Position numbers and translations under genes: made by a program
The notes under the pieces: model-generated
What the model was told of the DNA's origin: nothing
The model's database searches: none
Seen by the model: the letters and a program-made list of their open reading frames with translations, nothing else
Assembly (NCBI RefSeq): GCF_000001735.4
Contig: NC_003075.7
Coordinates: 11,037,001-11,101,000 of the forward strand
Source of the DNA: Arabidopsis thaliana
Taxonomy: Eukaryota > Streptophyta > Magnoliopsida > Brassicales > Brassicaceae
Reading direction: 5' to 3'
Length of the DNA stretch: 64,000 nucleotides
In this document: positions 21,404 to 35,966 of the stretch, piece after piece
Layout of the letters: every line of letters starts with the position of its first letter
Numbering within the stretch: the first letter of the stretch is position 1

Positions 21404-22416
21404 ATGTCTTCAGTTTTTGGATCTGTCCATATCTTGGCCATGATAGCCATACAACTCCTCCTTACACACAGTGTTTCATCTCTGAACCTTACCAATGCGT
21501 ATCTGCACCACAAATGCAGCAACACTCAAGGAAAATATAAGCAGGGGAGCGCGTTCGAGAAAAATCTCAACTTAGTCCTCAGTACCATCACCTCGATTGG
21601 AAATTTTCGTGACGGTTTCCGCTACACCGAAGAAGGTGAGGATCCCAATAACGTCTTTGTCATGTTCCAGTGTCGCGGCGACTCCTACTGGTCCAAGTGC
21701 CCCCCTTGCATTAGCACCGCCGTCTCTGGGGTAATTGTGACTTCAATATTATAAATTAGCAGTCATATAGTTACATGTAAAAATTACGATGAGCACACAC
21801 GTCGGTTAATTTTTTCTGTCAAATCTTAAATATGTGGGCAATGATCCTGATACTTTATATAAATGATTGAATTGAGACAAAACTGATAGACATTAAAGGC
21901 TAGTTAAAAAATACTGATTAAACAATGCAATATTGTTCTTGATATATATATGTACGTATATGTATGTGACAGCTTCGTAGGAGATGTCCAAGAAATAAGG
22001 GAGCAATAATATGGTATGACCAATGTCTTTTAAAGATATCTTCAGTTGCCTCCTTCAATAAGATAGATTATGAGAACGATTTCTATTTGTCCAACCCAAA
22101 CAACATGAGTGATCGGGGGTTGTTCAACAAGGAGACGTCGGCTCTCCTGGAGAAGCTGGCATATAAAGCCTCCGATAGAAACAACTTGGATGGTAAACAA
22201 TTGGTGTTGTACGCAGCAGGGGAGAAGAGAATTGGGACAAAGAAGGTGTATGCAATGGTGCAGTGTACGAAAGACTTAATATTTACAAAGTGCTTTGAGT
22301 GTTTGGAAGGGATTTTGAGGAAGTTTCCACAGTGTTGTGACGGTAAACGAGGAGGGAGAGTTTTCGGTACGAGCTGTAACTTTAGGTATGAGTTATATCC
22401 TTTTCTTAGAAACTAA
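21404..22416 (+). CDS. CRRSP: CRRSP (DUF26), array copy 4
   Basis: Exons 21404-21730 and 21973-22416; 256 aa, same translation as copy 1. TATA box at 21327. Confidence 0.96.
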
Positions 22417-22930
22417 CAGCAACAACAGTACAATGAGAGCTCCATATTAAATGAAAGGGTTCTAGAGATAAACAGTCTTATAATATACACTGTGTTGCAT
22501 TTTAGTACGTGAACTTGAGCGAATAAATGTACTTTCCTCTTTGTGATTTTTGTTTTTTTTTTGTGAACTTGAGTTATTAAGAGGAAATCTTCAAGTAAAG
22601 AATTTATCTAATAGTATATACATCCCACATAGAATACCAAATAGCTCAGCTCATACAAACTCTCTCATAATGAGAGAAAAAAATCCTGAAATAAGGGTAA
22701 GAAAAACTCTTATGCCTCAAGGTTTTAGTAAATCTCATAATTTTGGCCGAACCACAAAAAGAGACGTGCGAAACAAAATAGTAGAAAATTGATTTCCCGA
22801 ATCGACAAACATGGACTAAACTATATGTATGATACATAACTGGTCGTACTTACAATGATGATACTTGGTTTCACGAAGACGAGGGAGCCTGGAGATGAAT
22901 GATGGTGATAAGGCCATGTGTCATCACCAA

Positions 22931-23752
22931 AAGGAGGGTTGCTCCTGAAGTTTTCGCCGGAGCGGCCAGGAAGTCGATCGAGGTATGCTCACCTTCTGGG
23001 TTTGATTCCAATTTTTTCTTTGAATTGCATTCGCTTGACACGCTCTTTGTCCAGGCGATCGCCGAATGGGATCGTTTGACTTATTTGTACGAGCGTTGTG
23101 TTCGGAGCCTTTCCGTAGAGGCTACTAACGCGAAAGATGCCCATGAGGCTTTGGCCGTTGAAAAGGAAAAAGTAGCTCAGGCGCTGGCCGACCTGGCAAG
23201 GTCTCAAGACGACGCCAAGGAGATGAAGAGGAAATATGACGAGTTAGCTGGTCGCGCTCTTTCGGAGATGAAGAGGCTTCGAGAACGTCGACTTGAATAT
23301 GCTGAATTTGTCCGGAGATCGGCCCTTGATAAGATGGCGGAGCTCGTTCAGAAGCGATTGGATCGTATTAAAGCTCATATTGACGATACGAAGGCGGCAG
23401 AACCAAAGTTTCTTGAATTCAACCAAGTATCTGGGAATATCAAGACTCTCGAGGCGTTGGTCGAAGGTGGCGAAGTGGAGATGAAGTCGGATGACAGATG
23501 TTAAGATTGGTAGCGGATGCAGAGGAATTGGAGGCCGAGGTGAAAGCTTTTGGTATCACCGATCTTATGGACGGCGACTTCGATGTTCGTACTTTATTTG
23601 CCGAGCTGAGTCCTGATAATCGTAATTCCGTTCCACCGCCGACTGAAGGGGAAGATCTCGCGGATGGACGAGGTGAGTGCGAAGGCCAAGCTGGTGAAAG
23701 AATCGTTGGTCAAACTGAAGTTCGAGACGAGATCGCGGATGCTAGAGACTGA
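22931..23752 (+). mobile_element. Tat-type aORF (DUF1204) fragment, array unit 5
   Basis: Matches the unit 2 fragment, with the same left scar; broken. Confidence 0.7.
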
Positions 23753-23989
23753 TATTCCAGGAGGCTAAGCCAAAGGGAAGAAGCGGAGCTCAGATGCCTA
23801 AAGAGATCCCAATATGGCAAAACAAAAAATATTCTAAAAACTGAATAATCAACGAATTTTATATTATGTGACCAAAAAATGAAAACAGAAACTATGTAAC
23901 AATCATCAAATACAGTGTTTTCAGCATTTATTTTTTTCTAAATTTTCCAGCAACATACAAACATAACGTTACTACTAGACATAAAAATA

Positions 23990-24218
23990 CTCCCTCTGTT
24001 CCAAGTTATTTGATGGTTTGGATTTTTTTATTTGTTCCATAAGATTGATGTTTTGTAAAAATTAAATATGATTATTAATCTTGTTTGTTGCCAATAGTGA
24101 AAGGAGAGAGGTAATAGTAATATTATTAAACTATTAAAATAGTAATTAAAATTAAATAGAAAAGTTACTTTTTCTTAATTTATGTGCGAAACTTAAAACA
24201 TCAAACTTACAGAGAGAG
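23990..24218. mobile_element. Stowaway-like MITE, unit 5
   Basis: 229-bp copy, same TA flanks and position within the unit. Confidence 0.85.
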
Positions 24219-24662
24219 TAATATATAACATGATATGAGATGAAACTGTACGGTGTCGTTGCATAATTACATAAACTAGTTATAAACTCACACACTGCCT
24301 TCATTTCAGGTCGAGACAGAACTTATTGTGTGATTTAAATCAGACAAACCTTCGAACTTTGACTTTTTCATCGCCTCCTGTCCCTTCGCCGCAAAATACT
24401 AGTCTAAACGCTCAACTCCTCTCTCCTGTCTTATAAACTTTTTTTTTTAGAAAATGAGATGATCAATCGAATTTTGTTGTGTGTGACCTCAAACTGACAA
24501 CTTCCAGTAATTGTAATATTACCAATTTTTTTTATCAAAAAGATGAACTTCACTTTAGAGCAATAGCAATCCCTCGAGTCTCCCCTATATAAAGATTCCA
24601 ACTCCTTAACGATTCATCTAATGAAAAAACACACACACCAAAAATATCAGATATCTCAAACA

Positions 24663-25675
24663 ATGTCTTCAGTTTTTGGATCTGTCCATATCTTGGCCAT
24701 GATAGCCATACAACTCCTCCTTACACACAGTGTTTCATCTCTGAACCTTACCAATGCGTATCTGCACCACAAATGCAGCAACACTCAAGGAAAATATAAG
24801 CAGGGGAGCGCGTTCGAGAAAAATCTCAACTTAGTCCTCAGTACCATCACCTCGATTGGAAATTTTCGTGACGGTTTCCGCTACACCGAAGAAGGTGAGG
24901 ATCCCAATAACGTCTTTGTCATGTTCCAGTGTCGCGGCGACTCCTACTGGTCCAAGTGCCCCCCTTGCATTAGCACCGCCGTCTCTGGGGTAATTGTGAC
25001 TTCAATATTATAAATTAGCAGTCATATAGTTACATGTAAAAATTACGATGAGCACACACGTCGGTTAATTTTTTCTGTCAAATCTTAAATATGTGGGCAA
25101 TGATCCTGATACTTTATATAAATGATTGAATTGAGACAAAACTGATAGACATTAAAGGCTAGTTAAAAAATACTGATTAAACAATGCAATATTGTTCTTG
25201 ATATATATATGTACGTATATGTATGTGACAGCTTCGTAGGAGATGTCCAAGAAATAAGGGAGCAATAATATGGTATGACCAATGTCTTTTAAAGATATCT
25301 TCAGTTGCCTCCTTCAATAAGATAGATTATGAGAACGATTTCTATTTGTCCAACCCAAACAACATGAGTGATCGGGGGTTGTTCAACAAGGAGACGTCGG
25401 CTCTCCTGGAGAAGCTGGCATATAAAGCCTCCGATAGAAACAACTTGGATGGTAAACAATTGGTGTTGTACGCAGCAGGGGAGAAGAGAATTGGGACAAA
25501 GAAGGTGTATGCAATGGTGCAGTGTACGAAAGACTTAATATTTACAAAGTGCTTTGAGTGTTTGGAAGGGATTTTGAGGAAGTTTCCACAGTGTTGTGAC
25601 GGTAAACGAGGAGGGAGAGTTTTCGGTACGAGCTGTAACTTTAGGTATGAGTTATATCCTTTTCTTAGAAACTAA
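24663..25675 (+). CDS. CRRSP: CRRSP (DUF26), array copy 5
   Basis: Exons 24663-24989 and 25232-25675; 256 aa, same translation as copy 1. TATA box at 24586. Confidence 0.96.
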
Positions 25676-26189
25676 CAGCAACAACAGTACAATGAGAGCT
25701 CCATATTAAATGAAAGGGTTCTAGAGATAAACAGTCTTATAATATACACTGTGTTGCATTTTAGTACGTGAACTTGAGCGAATAAATGTACTTTCCTCTT
25801 TGTGATTTTTGTTTTTTTTTTGTGAACTTGAGTTATTAAGAGGAAATCTTCAAGTAAAGAATTTATCTAATAGTATATACATCCCACATAGAATACCAAA
25901 TAGCTCAGCTCATACAAACTCTCTCATAATGAGAGAAAAAAATCCTGAAATAAGGGTAAGAAAAACTCTTATGCCTCAAGGTTTTAGTAAATCTCATAAT
26001 TTTGGCCGAACCACAAAAAGAGACGTGCGAAACAAAATAGTAGAAAATTGATTTCCCGAATCGACAAACATGGACTAAACTATATGTATGATACATAACT
26101 GGTCGTACTTACAATGATGATACTTGGTTTCACGAAGACGAGGGAGCCTGGAGATGAATGATGGTGATAAGGCCATGTGTCATCACCAA

Positions 26190-27011
26190 AAGGAGGGTTG
26201 CTCCTGAAGTTTTCGCCGGAGCGGCCAGGAAGTCGATCGAGGTATGCTCACCTTCTGGGTTTGATTCCAATTTTTTCTTTGAATTGCATTCGCTTGACAC
26301 GCTCTTTGTCCAGGCGATCGCCGAATGGGATCGTTTGACTTATTTGTACGAGCGTTGTGTTCGGAGCCTTTCCGTAGAGGCTACTAACGCGAAAGATGCC
26401 CATGAGGCTTTGGCCGTTGAAAAGGAAAAAGTAGCTCAGGCGCTGGCCGACCTGGCAAGGTCTCAAGACGACGCCAAGGAGATGAAGAGGAAATATGACG
26501 AGTTAGCTGGTCGCGCTCTTTCGGAGATGAAGAGGCTTCGAGAACGTCGACTTGAATATGCTGAATTTGTCCGGAGATCGGCCCTTGATAAGATGGCGGA
26601 GCTCGTTCAGAAGCGATTGGATCGTATTAAAGCTCATATTGACGATACGAAGGCGGCAGAACCAAAGTTTCTTGAATTCAACCAAGTATCTGGGAATATC
26701 AAGACTCTCGAGGCGTTGGTCGAAGGTGGCGAAGTGGAGATGAAGTCGGATGACAGATGTTAAGATTGGTAGCGGATGCAGAGGAATTGGAGGCCGAGGT
26801 GAAAGCTTTTGGTATCACCGATCTTATGGACGGCGACTTCGATGTTCGTACTTTATTTGCCGAGCTGAGTCCTGATAATCGTAATTCCGTTCCACCGCCG
26901 ACTGAAGGGGAAGATCTCGCGGATGGACGAGGTGAGTGCGAAGGCCAAGCTGGTGAAAGAATCGTTGGTCAAACTGAAGTTCGAGACGAGATCGCGGATG
27001 CTAGAGACTGA
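26190..27011 (+). mobile_element. Tat-type aORF (DUF1204) fragment, array unit 6
   Basis: Matches the unit 2 fragment, with the same left scar; broken. Confidence 0.7.
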
Positions 27012-27248
27012 TATTCCAGGAGGCTAAGCCAAAGGGAAGAAGCGGAGCTCAGATGCCTAAAGAGATCCCAATATGGCAAAACAAAAAATATTCTAAAAAC
27101 TGAATAATCAACGAATTTTATATTATGTGACCAAAAAATGAAAACAGAAACTATGTAACAATCATCAAATACAGTGTTTTCAGCATTTATTTTTTTCTAA
27201 ATTTTCCAGCAACATACAAACATAACGTTACTACTAGACATAAAAATA

Positions 27249-27477
27249 CTCCCTCTGTTCCAAGTTATTTGATGGTTTGGATTTTTTTATTTGTTCCATA
27301 AGATTGATGTTTTGTAAAAATTAAATATGATTATTAATCTTGTTTGTTGCCAATAGTGAAAGGAGAGAGGTAATAGTAATATTATTAAACTATTAAAATA
27401 GTAATTAAAATTAAATAGAAAAGTTACTTTTTCTTAATTTATGTGCGAAACTTAAAACATCAAACTTACAGAGAGAG
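27249..27477. mobile_element. Stowaway-like MITE, unit 6
   Basis: 229-bp copy, same TA flanks and position within the unit. Confidence 0.85.
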
Positions 27478-27921
27478 TAATATATAACATGATATGAGAT
27501 GAAACTGTACGGTGTCGTTGCATAATTACATAAACTAGTTATAAACTCACACACTGCCTTCATTTCAGGTCGAGACAGAACTTATTGTGTGATTTAAATC
27601 AGACAAACCTTCGAACTTTGACTTTTTCATCGCCTCCTGTCCCTTCGCCGCAAAATACTAGTCTAAACGCTCAACTCCTCTCTCCTGTCTTATAAACTTT
27701 TTTTTTTAGAAAATGAGATGATCAATCGAATTTTGTTGTGTGTGACCTCAAACTGACAACTTCCAGTAATTGTAATATTACCAATTTTTTTTATCAAAAA
27801 GATGAACTTCACTTTAGAGCAATAGCAATCCCTCGAGTCTCCCCTATATAAAGATTCCAACTCCTTAACGATTCATCTAATGAAAAAACACACACACCAA
27901 AAATATCAGATATCTCAAACA

Positions 27922-28934
27922 ATGTCTTCAGTTTTTGGATCTGTCCATATCTTGGCCATGATAGCCATACAACTCCTCCTTACACACAGTGTTTCATCTC
28001 TGAACCTTACCAATGCGTATCTGCACCACAAATGCAGCAACACTCAAGGAAAATATAAGCAGGGGAGCGCGTTCGAGAAAAATCTCAACTTAGTCCTCAG
28101 TACCATCACCTCGATTGGAAATTTTCGTGACGGTTTCCGCTACACCGAAGAAGGTGAGGATCCCAATAACGTCTTTGTCATGTTCCAGTGTCGCGGCGAC
28201 TCCTACTGGTCCAAGTGCCCCCCTTGCATTAGCACCGCCGTCTCTGGGGTAATTGTGACTTCAATATTATAAATTAGCAGTCATATAGTTACATGTAAAA
28301 ATTACGATGAGCACACACGTCGGTTAATTTTTTCTGTCAAATCTTAAATATGTGGGCAATGATCCTGATACTTTATATAAATGATTGAATTGAGACAAAA
28401 CTGATAGACATTAAAGGCTAGTTAAAAAATACTGATTAAACAATGCAATATTGTTCTTGATATATATATGTACGTATATGTATGTGACAGCTTCGTAGGA
28501 GATGTCCAAGAAATAAGGGAGCAATAATATGGTATGACCAATGTCTTTTAAAGATATCTTCAGTTGCCTCCTTCAATAAGATAGATTATGAGAACGATTT
28601 CTATTTGTCCAACCCAAACAACATGAGTGATCGGGGGTTGTTCAACAAGGAGACGTCGGCTCTCCTGGAGAAGCTGGCATATAAAGCCTCCGATAGAAAC
28701 AACTTGGATGGTAAACAATTGGTGTTGTACGCAGCAGGGGAGAAGAGAATTGGGACAAAGAAGGTGTATGCAATGGTGCAGTGTACGAAAGACTTAATAT
28801 TTACAAAGTGCTTTGAGTGTTTGGAAGGGATTTTGAGGAAGTTTCCACAGTGTTGTGACGGTAAACGAGGAGGGAGAGTTTTCGGTACGAGCTGTAACTT
28901 TAGGTATGAGTTATATCCTTTTCTTAGAAACTAA
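27922..28934 (+). CDS. CRRSP: CRRSP (DUF26), array copy 6
   Basis: Exons 27922-28248 and 28491-28934; 256 aa, same translation as copy 1. TATA box at 27845. Confidence 0.96.
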
Positions 28935-29448
28935 CAGCAACAACAGTACAATGAGAGCTCCATATTAAATGAAAGGGTTCTAGAGATAAACAGTCTTATA
29001 ATATACACTGTGTTGCATTTTAGTACGTGAACTTGAGCGAATAAATGTACTTTCCTCTTTGTGATTTTTGTTTTTTTTTTGTGAACTTGAGTTATTAAGA
29101 GGAAATCTTCAAGTAAAGAATTTATCTAATAGTATATACATCCCACATAGAATACCAAATAGCTCAGCTCATACAAACTCTCTCATAATGAGAGAAAAAA
29201 ATCCTGAAATAAGGGTAAGAAAAACTCTTATGCCTCAAGGTTTTAGTAAATCTCATAATTTTGGCCGAACCACAAAAAGAGACGTGCGAAACAAAATAGT
29301 AGAAAATTGATTTCCCGAATCGACAAACATGGACTAAACTATATGTATGATACATAACTGGTCGTACTTACAATGATGATACTTGGTTTCACGAAGACGA
29401 GGGAGCCTGGAGATGAATGATGGTGATAAGGCCATGTGTCATCACCAA

Positions 29449-30270
29449 AAGGAGGGTTGCTCCTGAAGTTTTCGCCGGAGCGGCCAGGAAGTCGATCGAG
29501 GTATGCTCACCTTCTGGGTTTGATTCCAATTTTTTCTTTGAATTGCATTCGCTTGACACGCTCTTTGTCCAGGCGATCGCCGAATGGGATCGTTTGACTT
29601 ATTTGTACGAGCGTTGTGTTCGGAGCCTTTCCGTAGAGGCTACTAACGCGAAAGATGCCCATGAGGCTTTGGCCGTTGAAAAGGAAAAAGTAGCTCAGGC
29701 GCTGGCCGACCTGGCAAGGTCTCAAGACGACGCCAAGGAGATGAAGAGGAAATATGACGAGTTAGCTGGTCGCGCTCTTTCGGAGATGAAGAGGCTTCGA
29801 GAACGTCGACTTGAATATGCTGAATTTGTCCGGAGATCGGCCCTTGATAAGATGGCGGAGCTCGTTCAGAAGCGATTGGATCGTATTAAAGCTCATATTG
29901 ACGATACGAAGGCGGCAGAACCAAAGTTTCTTGAATTCAACCAAGTATCTGGGAATATCAAGACTCTCGAGGCGTTGGTCGAAGGTGGCGAAGTGGAGAT
30001 GAAGTCGGATGACAGATGTTAAGATTGGTAGCGGATGCAGAGGAATTGGAGGCCGAGGTGAAAGCTTTTGGTATCACCGATCTTATGGACGGCGACTTCG
30101 ATGTTCGTACTTTATTTGCCGAGCTGAGTCCTGATAATCGTAATTCCGTTCCACCGCCGACTGAAGGGGAAGATCTCGCGGATGGACGAGGTGAGTGCGA
30201 AGGCCAAGCTGGTGAAAGAATCGTTGGTCAAACTGAAGTTCGAGACGAGATCGCGGATGCTAGAGACTGA
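29449..30270 (+). mobile_element. Tat-type aORF (DUF1204) fragment, array unit 7
   Basis: Matches the unit 2 fragment, with the same left scar; broken. Confidence 0.7.
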
Positions 30271-30507
30271 TATTCCAGGAGGCTAAGCCAAAGGGAAGAA
30301 GCGGAGCTCAGATGCCTAAAGAGATCCCAATATGGCAAAACAAAAAATATTCTAAAAACTGAATAATCAACGAATTTTATATTATGTGACCAAAAAATGA
30401 AAACAGAAACTATGTAACAATCATCAAATACAGTGTTTTCAGCATTTATTTTTTTCTAAATTTTCCAGCAACATACAAACATAACGTTACTACTAGACAT
30501 AAAAATA

Positions 30508-30736
30508 CTCCCTCTGTTCCAAGTTATTTGATGGTTTGGATTTTTTTATTTGTTCCATAAGATTGATGTTTTGTAAAAATTAAATATGATTATTAATCTT
30601 GTTTGTTGCCAATAGTGAAAGGAGAGAGGTAATAGTAATATTATTAAACTATTAAAATAGTAATTAAAATTAAATAGAAAAGTTACTTTTTCTTAATTTA
30701 TGTGCGAAACTTAAAACATCAAACTTACAGAGAGAG
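30508..30736. mobile_element. Stowaway-like MITE, unit 7
   Basis: 229-bp copy, same TA flanks and position within the unit. Confidence 0.85.
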
Positions 30737-31180
30737 TAATATATAACATGATATGAGATGAAACTGTACGGTGTCGTTGCATAATTACATAAACTAGTTA
30801 TAAACTCACACACTGCCTTCATTTCAGGTCGAGACAGAACTTATTGTGTGATTTAAATCAGACAAACCTTCGAACTTTGACTTTTTCATCGCCTCCTGTC
30901 CCTTCGCCGCAAAATACTAGTCTAAACGCTCAACTCCTCTCTCCTGTCTTATAAACTTTTTTTTTTAGAAAATGAGATGATCAATCGAATTTTGTTGTGT
31001 GTGACCTCAAACTGACAACTTCCAGTAATTGTAATATTACCAATTTTTTTTATCAAAAAGATGAACTTCACTTTAGAGCAATAGCAATCCCTCGAGTCTC
31101 CCCTATATAAAGATTCCAACTCCTTAACGATTCATCTAATGAAAAAACACACACACCAAAAATATCAGATATCTCAAACA

Positions 31181-32193
31181 ATGTCTTCAGTTTTTGGATC
31201 TGTCCATATCTTGGCCATGATAGCCATACAACTCCTCCTTACACACAGTGTTTCATCTCTGAACCTTACCAATGCGTATCTGCACCACAAATGCAGCAAC
31301 ACTCAAGGAAAATATAAGCAGGGGAGCGCGTTCGAGAAAAATCTCAACTTAGTCCTCAGTACCATCACCTCGATTGGAAATTTTCGTGACGGTTTCCGCT
31401 ACACCGAAGAAGGTGAGGATCCCAATAACGTCTTTGTCATGTTCCAGTGTCGCGGCGACTCCTACTGGTCCAAGTGCCCCCCTTGCATTAGCACCGCCGT
31501 CTCTGGGGTAATTGTGACTTCAATATTATAAATTAGCAGTCATATAGTTACATGTAAAAATTACGATGAGCACACACGTCGGTTAATTTTTTCTGTCAAA
31601 TCTTAAATATGTGGGCAATGATCCTGATACTTTATATAAATGATTGAATTGAGACAAAACTGATAGACATTAAAGGCTAGTTAAAAAATACTGATTAAAC
31701 AATGCAATATTGTTCTTGATATATATATGTACGTATATGTATGTGACAGCTTCGTAGGAGATGTCCAAGAAATAAGGGAGCAATAATATGGTATGACCAA
31801 TGTCTTTTAAAGATATCTTCAGTTGCCTCCTTCAATAAGATAGATTATGAGAACGATTTCTATTTGTCCAACCCAAACAACATGAGTGATCGGGGGTTGT
31901 TCAACAAGGAGACGTCGGCTCTCCTGGAGAAGCTGGCATATAAAGCCTCCGATAGAAACAACTTGGATGGTAAACAATTGGTGTTGTACGCAGCAGGGGA
32001 GAAGAGAATTGGGACAAAGAAGGTGTATGCAATGGTGCAGTGTACGAAAGACTTAATATTTACAAAGTGCTTTGAGTGTTTGGAAGGGATTTTGAGGAAG
32101 TTTCCACAGTGTTGTGACGGTAAACGAGGAGGGAGAGTTTTCGGTACGAGCTGTAACTTTAGGTATGAGTTATATCCTTTTCTTAGAAACTAA
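31181..32193 (+). CDS. CRRSP: CRRSP (DUF26), array copy 7
   Basis: Exons 31181-31507 and 31750-32193; 256 aa, same translation as copy 1. TATA box at 31104. Confidence 0.96.
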
Positions 32194-32707
32194 CAGCAAC
32201 AACAGTACAATGAGAGCTCCATATTAAATGAAAGGGTTCTAGAGATAAACAGTCTTATAATATACACTGTGTTGCATTTTAGTACGTGAACTTGAGCGAA
32301 TAAATGTACTTTCCTCTTTGTGATTTTTGTTTTTTTTTTGTGAACTTGAGTTATTAAGAGGAAATCTTCAAGTAAAGAATTTATCTAATAGTATATACAT
32401 CCCACATAGAATACCAAATAGCTCAGCTCATACAAACTCTCTCATAATGAGAGAAAAAAATCCTGAAATAAGGGTAAGAAAAACTCTTATGCCTCAAGGT
32501 TTTAGTAAATCTCATAATTTTGGCCGAACCACAAAAAGAGACGTGCGAAACAAAATAGTAGAAAATTGATTTCCCGAATCGACAAACATGGACTAAACTA
32601 TATGTATGATACATAACTGGTCGTACTTACAATGATGATACTTGGTTTCACGAAGACGAGGGAGCCTGGAGATGAATGATGGTGATAAGGCCATGTGTCA
32701 TCACCAA

Positions 32708-33529
32708 AAGGAGGGTTGCTCCTGAAGTTTTCGCCGGAGCGGCCAGGAAGTCGATCGAGGTATGCTCACCTTCTGGGTTTGATTCCAATTTTTTCTTTGA
32801 ATTGCATTCGCTTGACACGCTCTTTGTCCAGGCGATCGCCGAATGGGATCGTTTGACTTATTTGTACGAGCGTTGTGTTCGGAGCCTTTCCGTAGAGGCT
32901 ACTAACGCGAAAGATGCCCATGAGGCTTTGGCCGTTGAAAAGGAAAAAGTAGCTCAGGCGCTGGCCGACCTGGCAAGGTCTCAAGACGACGCCAAGGAGA
33001 TGAAGAGGAAATATGACGAGTTAGCTGGTCGCGCTCTTTCGGAGATGAAGAGGCTTCGAGAACGTCGACTTGAATATGCTGAATTTGTCCGGAGATCGGC
33101 CCTTGATAAGATGGCGGAGCTCGTTCAGAAGCGATTGGATCGTATTAAAGCTCATATTGACGATACGAAGGCGGCAGAACCAAAGTTTCTTGAATTCAAC
33201 CAAGTATCTGGGAATATCAAGACTCTCGAGGCGTTGGTCGAAGGTGGCGAAGTGGAGATGAAGTCGGATGACAGATGTTAAGATTGGTAGCGGATGCAGA
33301 GGAATTGGAGGCCGAGGTGAAAGCTTTTGGTATCACCGATCTTATGGACGGCGACTTCGATGTTCGTACTTTATTTGCCGAGCTGAGTCCTGATAATCGT
33401 AATTCCGTTCCACCGCCGACTGAAGGGGAAGATCTCGCGGATGGACGAGGTGAGTGCGAAGGCCAAGCTGGTGAAAGAATCGTTGGTCAAACTGAAGTTC
33501 GAGACGAGATCGCGGATGCTAGAGACTGA
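32708..33529 (+). mobile_element. Tat-type aORF (DUF1204) fragment, array unit 8
   Basis: Matches the unit 2 fragment, with the same left scar; broken. Confidence 0.7.
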
Positions 33530-33766
33530 TATTCCAGGAGGCTAAGCCAAAGGGAAGAAGCGGAGCTCAGATGCCTAAAGAGATCCCAATATGGCAAAAC
33601 AAAAAATATTCTAAAAACTGAATAATCAACGAATTTTATATTATGTGACCAAAAAATGAAAACAGAAACTATGTAACAATCATCAAATACAGTGTTTTCA
33701 GCATTTATTTTTTTCTAAATTTTCCAGCAACATACAAACATAACGTTACTACTAGACATAAAAATA

Positions 33767-33995
33767 CTCCCTCTGTTCCAAGTTATTTGATGGTTTGGAT
33801 TTTTTTATTTGTTCCATAAGATTGATGTTTTGTAAAAATTAAATATGATTATTAATCTTGTTTGTTGCCAATAGTGAAAGGAGAGAGGTAATAGTAATAT
33901 TATTAAACTATTAAAATAGTAATTAAAATTAAATAGAAAAGTTACTTTTTCTTAATTTATGTGCGAAACTTAAAACATCAAACTTACAGAGAGAG
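33767..33995. mobile_element. Stowaway-like MITE, unit 8
   Basis: 229-bp copy, same TA flanks and position within the unit. Confidence 0.85.
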
Positions 33996-34439
33996 TAATA
34001 TATAACATGATATGAGATGAAACTGTACGGTGTCGTTGCATAATTACATAAACTAGTTATAAACTCACACACTGCCTTCATTTCAGGTCGAGACAGAACT
34101 TATTGTGTGATTTAAATCAGACAAACCTTCGAACTTTGACTTTTTCATCGCCTCCTGTCCCTTCGCCGCAAAATACTAGTCTAAACGCTCAACTCCTCTC
34201 TCCTGTCTTATAAACTTTTTTTTTTAGAAAATGAGATGATCAATCGAATTTTGTTGTGTGTGACCTCAAACTGACAACTTCCAGTAATTGTAATATTACC
34301 AATTTTTTTTATCAAAAAGATGAACTTCACTTTAGAGCAATAGCAATCCCTCGAGTCTCCCCTATATAAAGATTCCAACTCCTTAACGATTCATCTAATG
34401 AAAAAACACACACACCAAAAATATCAGATATCTCAAACA

Positions 34440-35452
34440 ATGTCTTCAGTTTTTGGATCTGTCCATATCTTGGCCATGATAGCCATACAACTCCTCCTTA
34501 CACACAGTGTTTCATCTCTGAACCTTACCAATGCGTATCTGCACCACAAATGCAGCAACACTCAAGGAAAATATAAGCAGGGGAGCGCGTTCGAGAAAAA
34601 TCTCAACTTAGTCCTCAGTACCATCACCTCGATTGGAAATTTTCGTGACGGTTTCCGCTACACCGAAGAAGGTGAGGATCCCAATAACGTCTTTGTCATG
34701 TTCCAGTGTCGCGGCGACTCCTACTGGTCCAAGTGCCCCCCTTGCATTAGCACCGCCGTCTCTGGGGTAATTGTGACTTCAATATTATAAATTAGCAGTC
34801 ATATAGTTACATGTAAAAATTACGATGAGCACACACGTCGGTTAATTTTTTCTGTCAAATCTTAAATATGTGGGCAATGATCCTGATACTTTATATAAAT
34901 GATTGAATTGAGACAAAACTGATAGACATTAAAGGCTAGTTAAAAAATACTGATTAAACAATGCAATATTGTTCTTGATATATATATGTACGTATATGTA
35001 TGTGACAGCTTCGTAGGAGATGTCCAAGAAATAAGGGAGCAATAATATGGTATGACCAATGTCTTTTAAAGATATCTTCAGTTGCCTCCTTCAATAAGAT
35101 AGATTATGAGAACGATTTCTATTTGTCCAACCCAAACAACATGAGTGATCGGGGGTTGTTCAACAAGGAGACGTCGGCTCTCCTGGAGAAGCTGGCATAT
35201 AAAGCCTCCGATAGAAACAACTTGGATGGTAAACAATTGGTGTTGTACGCAGCAGGGGAGAAGAGAATTGGGACAAAGAAGGTGTATGCAATGGTGCAGT
35301 GTACGAAAGACTTAATATTTACAAAGTGCTTTGAGTGTTTGGAAGGGATTTTGAGGAAGTTTCCACAGTGTTGTGACGGTAAACGAGGAGGGAGAGTTTT
35401 CGGTACGAGCTGTAACTTTAGGTATGAGTTATATCCTTTTCTTAGAAACTAA
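34440..35452 (+). CDS. CRRSP: CRRSP (DUF26), array copy 8
   Basis: Exons 34440-34766 and 35009-35452; 256 aa, same translation as copy 1. TATA box at 34363. Confidence 0.96.
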
Positions 35453-35966
35453 CAGCAACAACAGTACAATGAGAGCTCCATATTAAATGAAAGGGTTCTA
35501 GAGATAAACAGTCTTATAATATACACTGTGTTGCATTTTAGTACGTGAACTTGAGCGAATAAATGTACTTTCCTCTTTGTGATTTTTGTTTTTTTTTTGT
35601 GAACTTGAGTTATTAAGAGGAAATCTTCAAGTAAAGAATTTATCTAATAGTATATACATCCCACATAGAATACCAAATAGCTCAGCTCATACAAACTCTC
35701 TCATAATGAGAGAAAAAAATCCTGAAATAAGGGTAAGAAAAACTCTTATGCCTCAAGGTTTTAGTAAATCTCATAATTTTGGCCGAACCACAAAAAGAGA
35801 CGTGCGAAACAAAATAGTAGAAAATTGATTTCCCGAATCGACAAACATGGACTAAACTATATGTATGATACATAACTGGTCGTACTTACAATGATGATAC
35901 TTGGTTTCACGAAGACGAGGGAGCCTGGAGATGAATGATGGTGATAAGGCCATGTGTCATCACCAA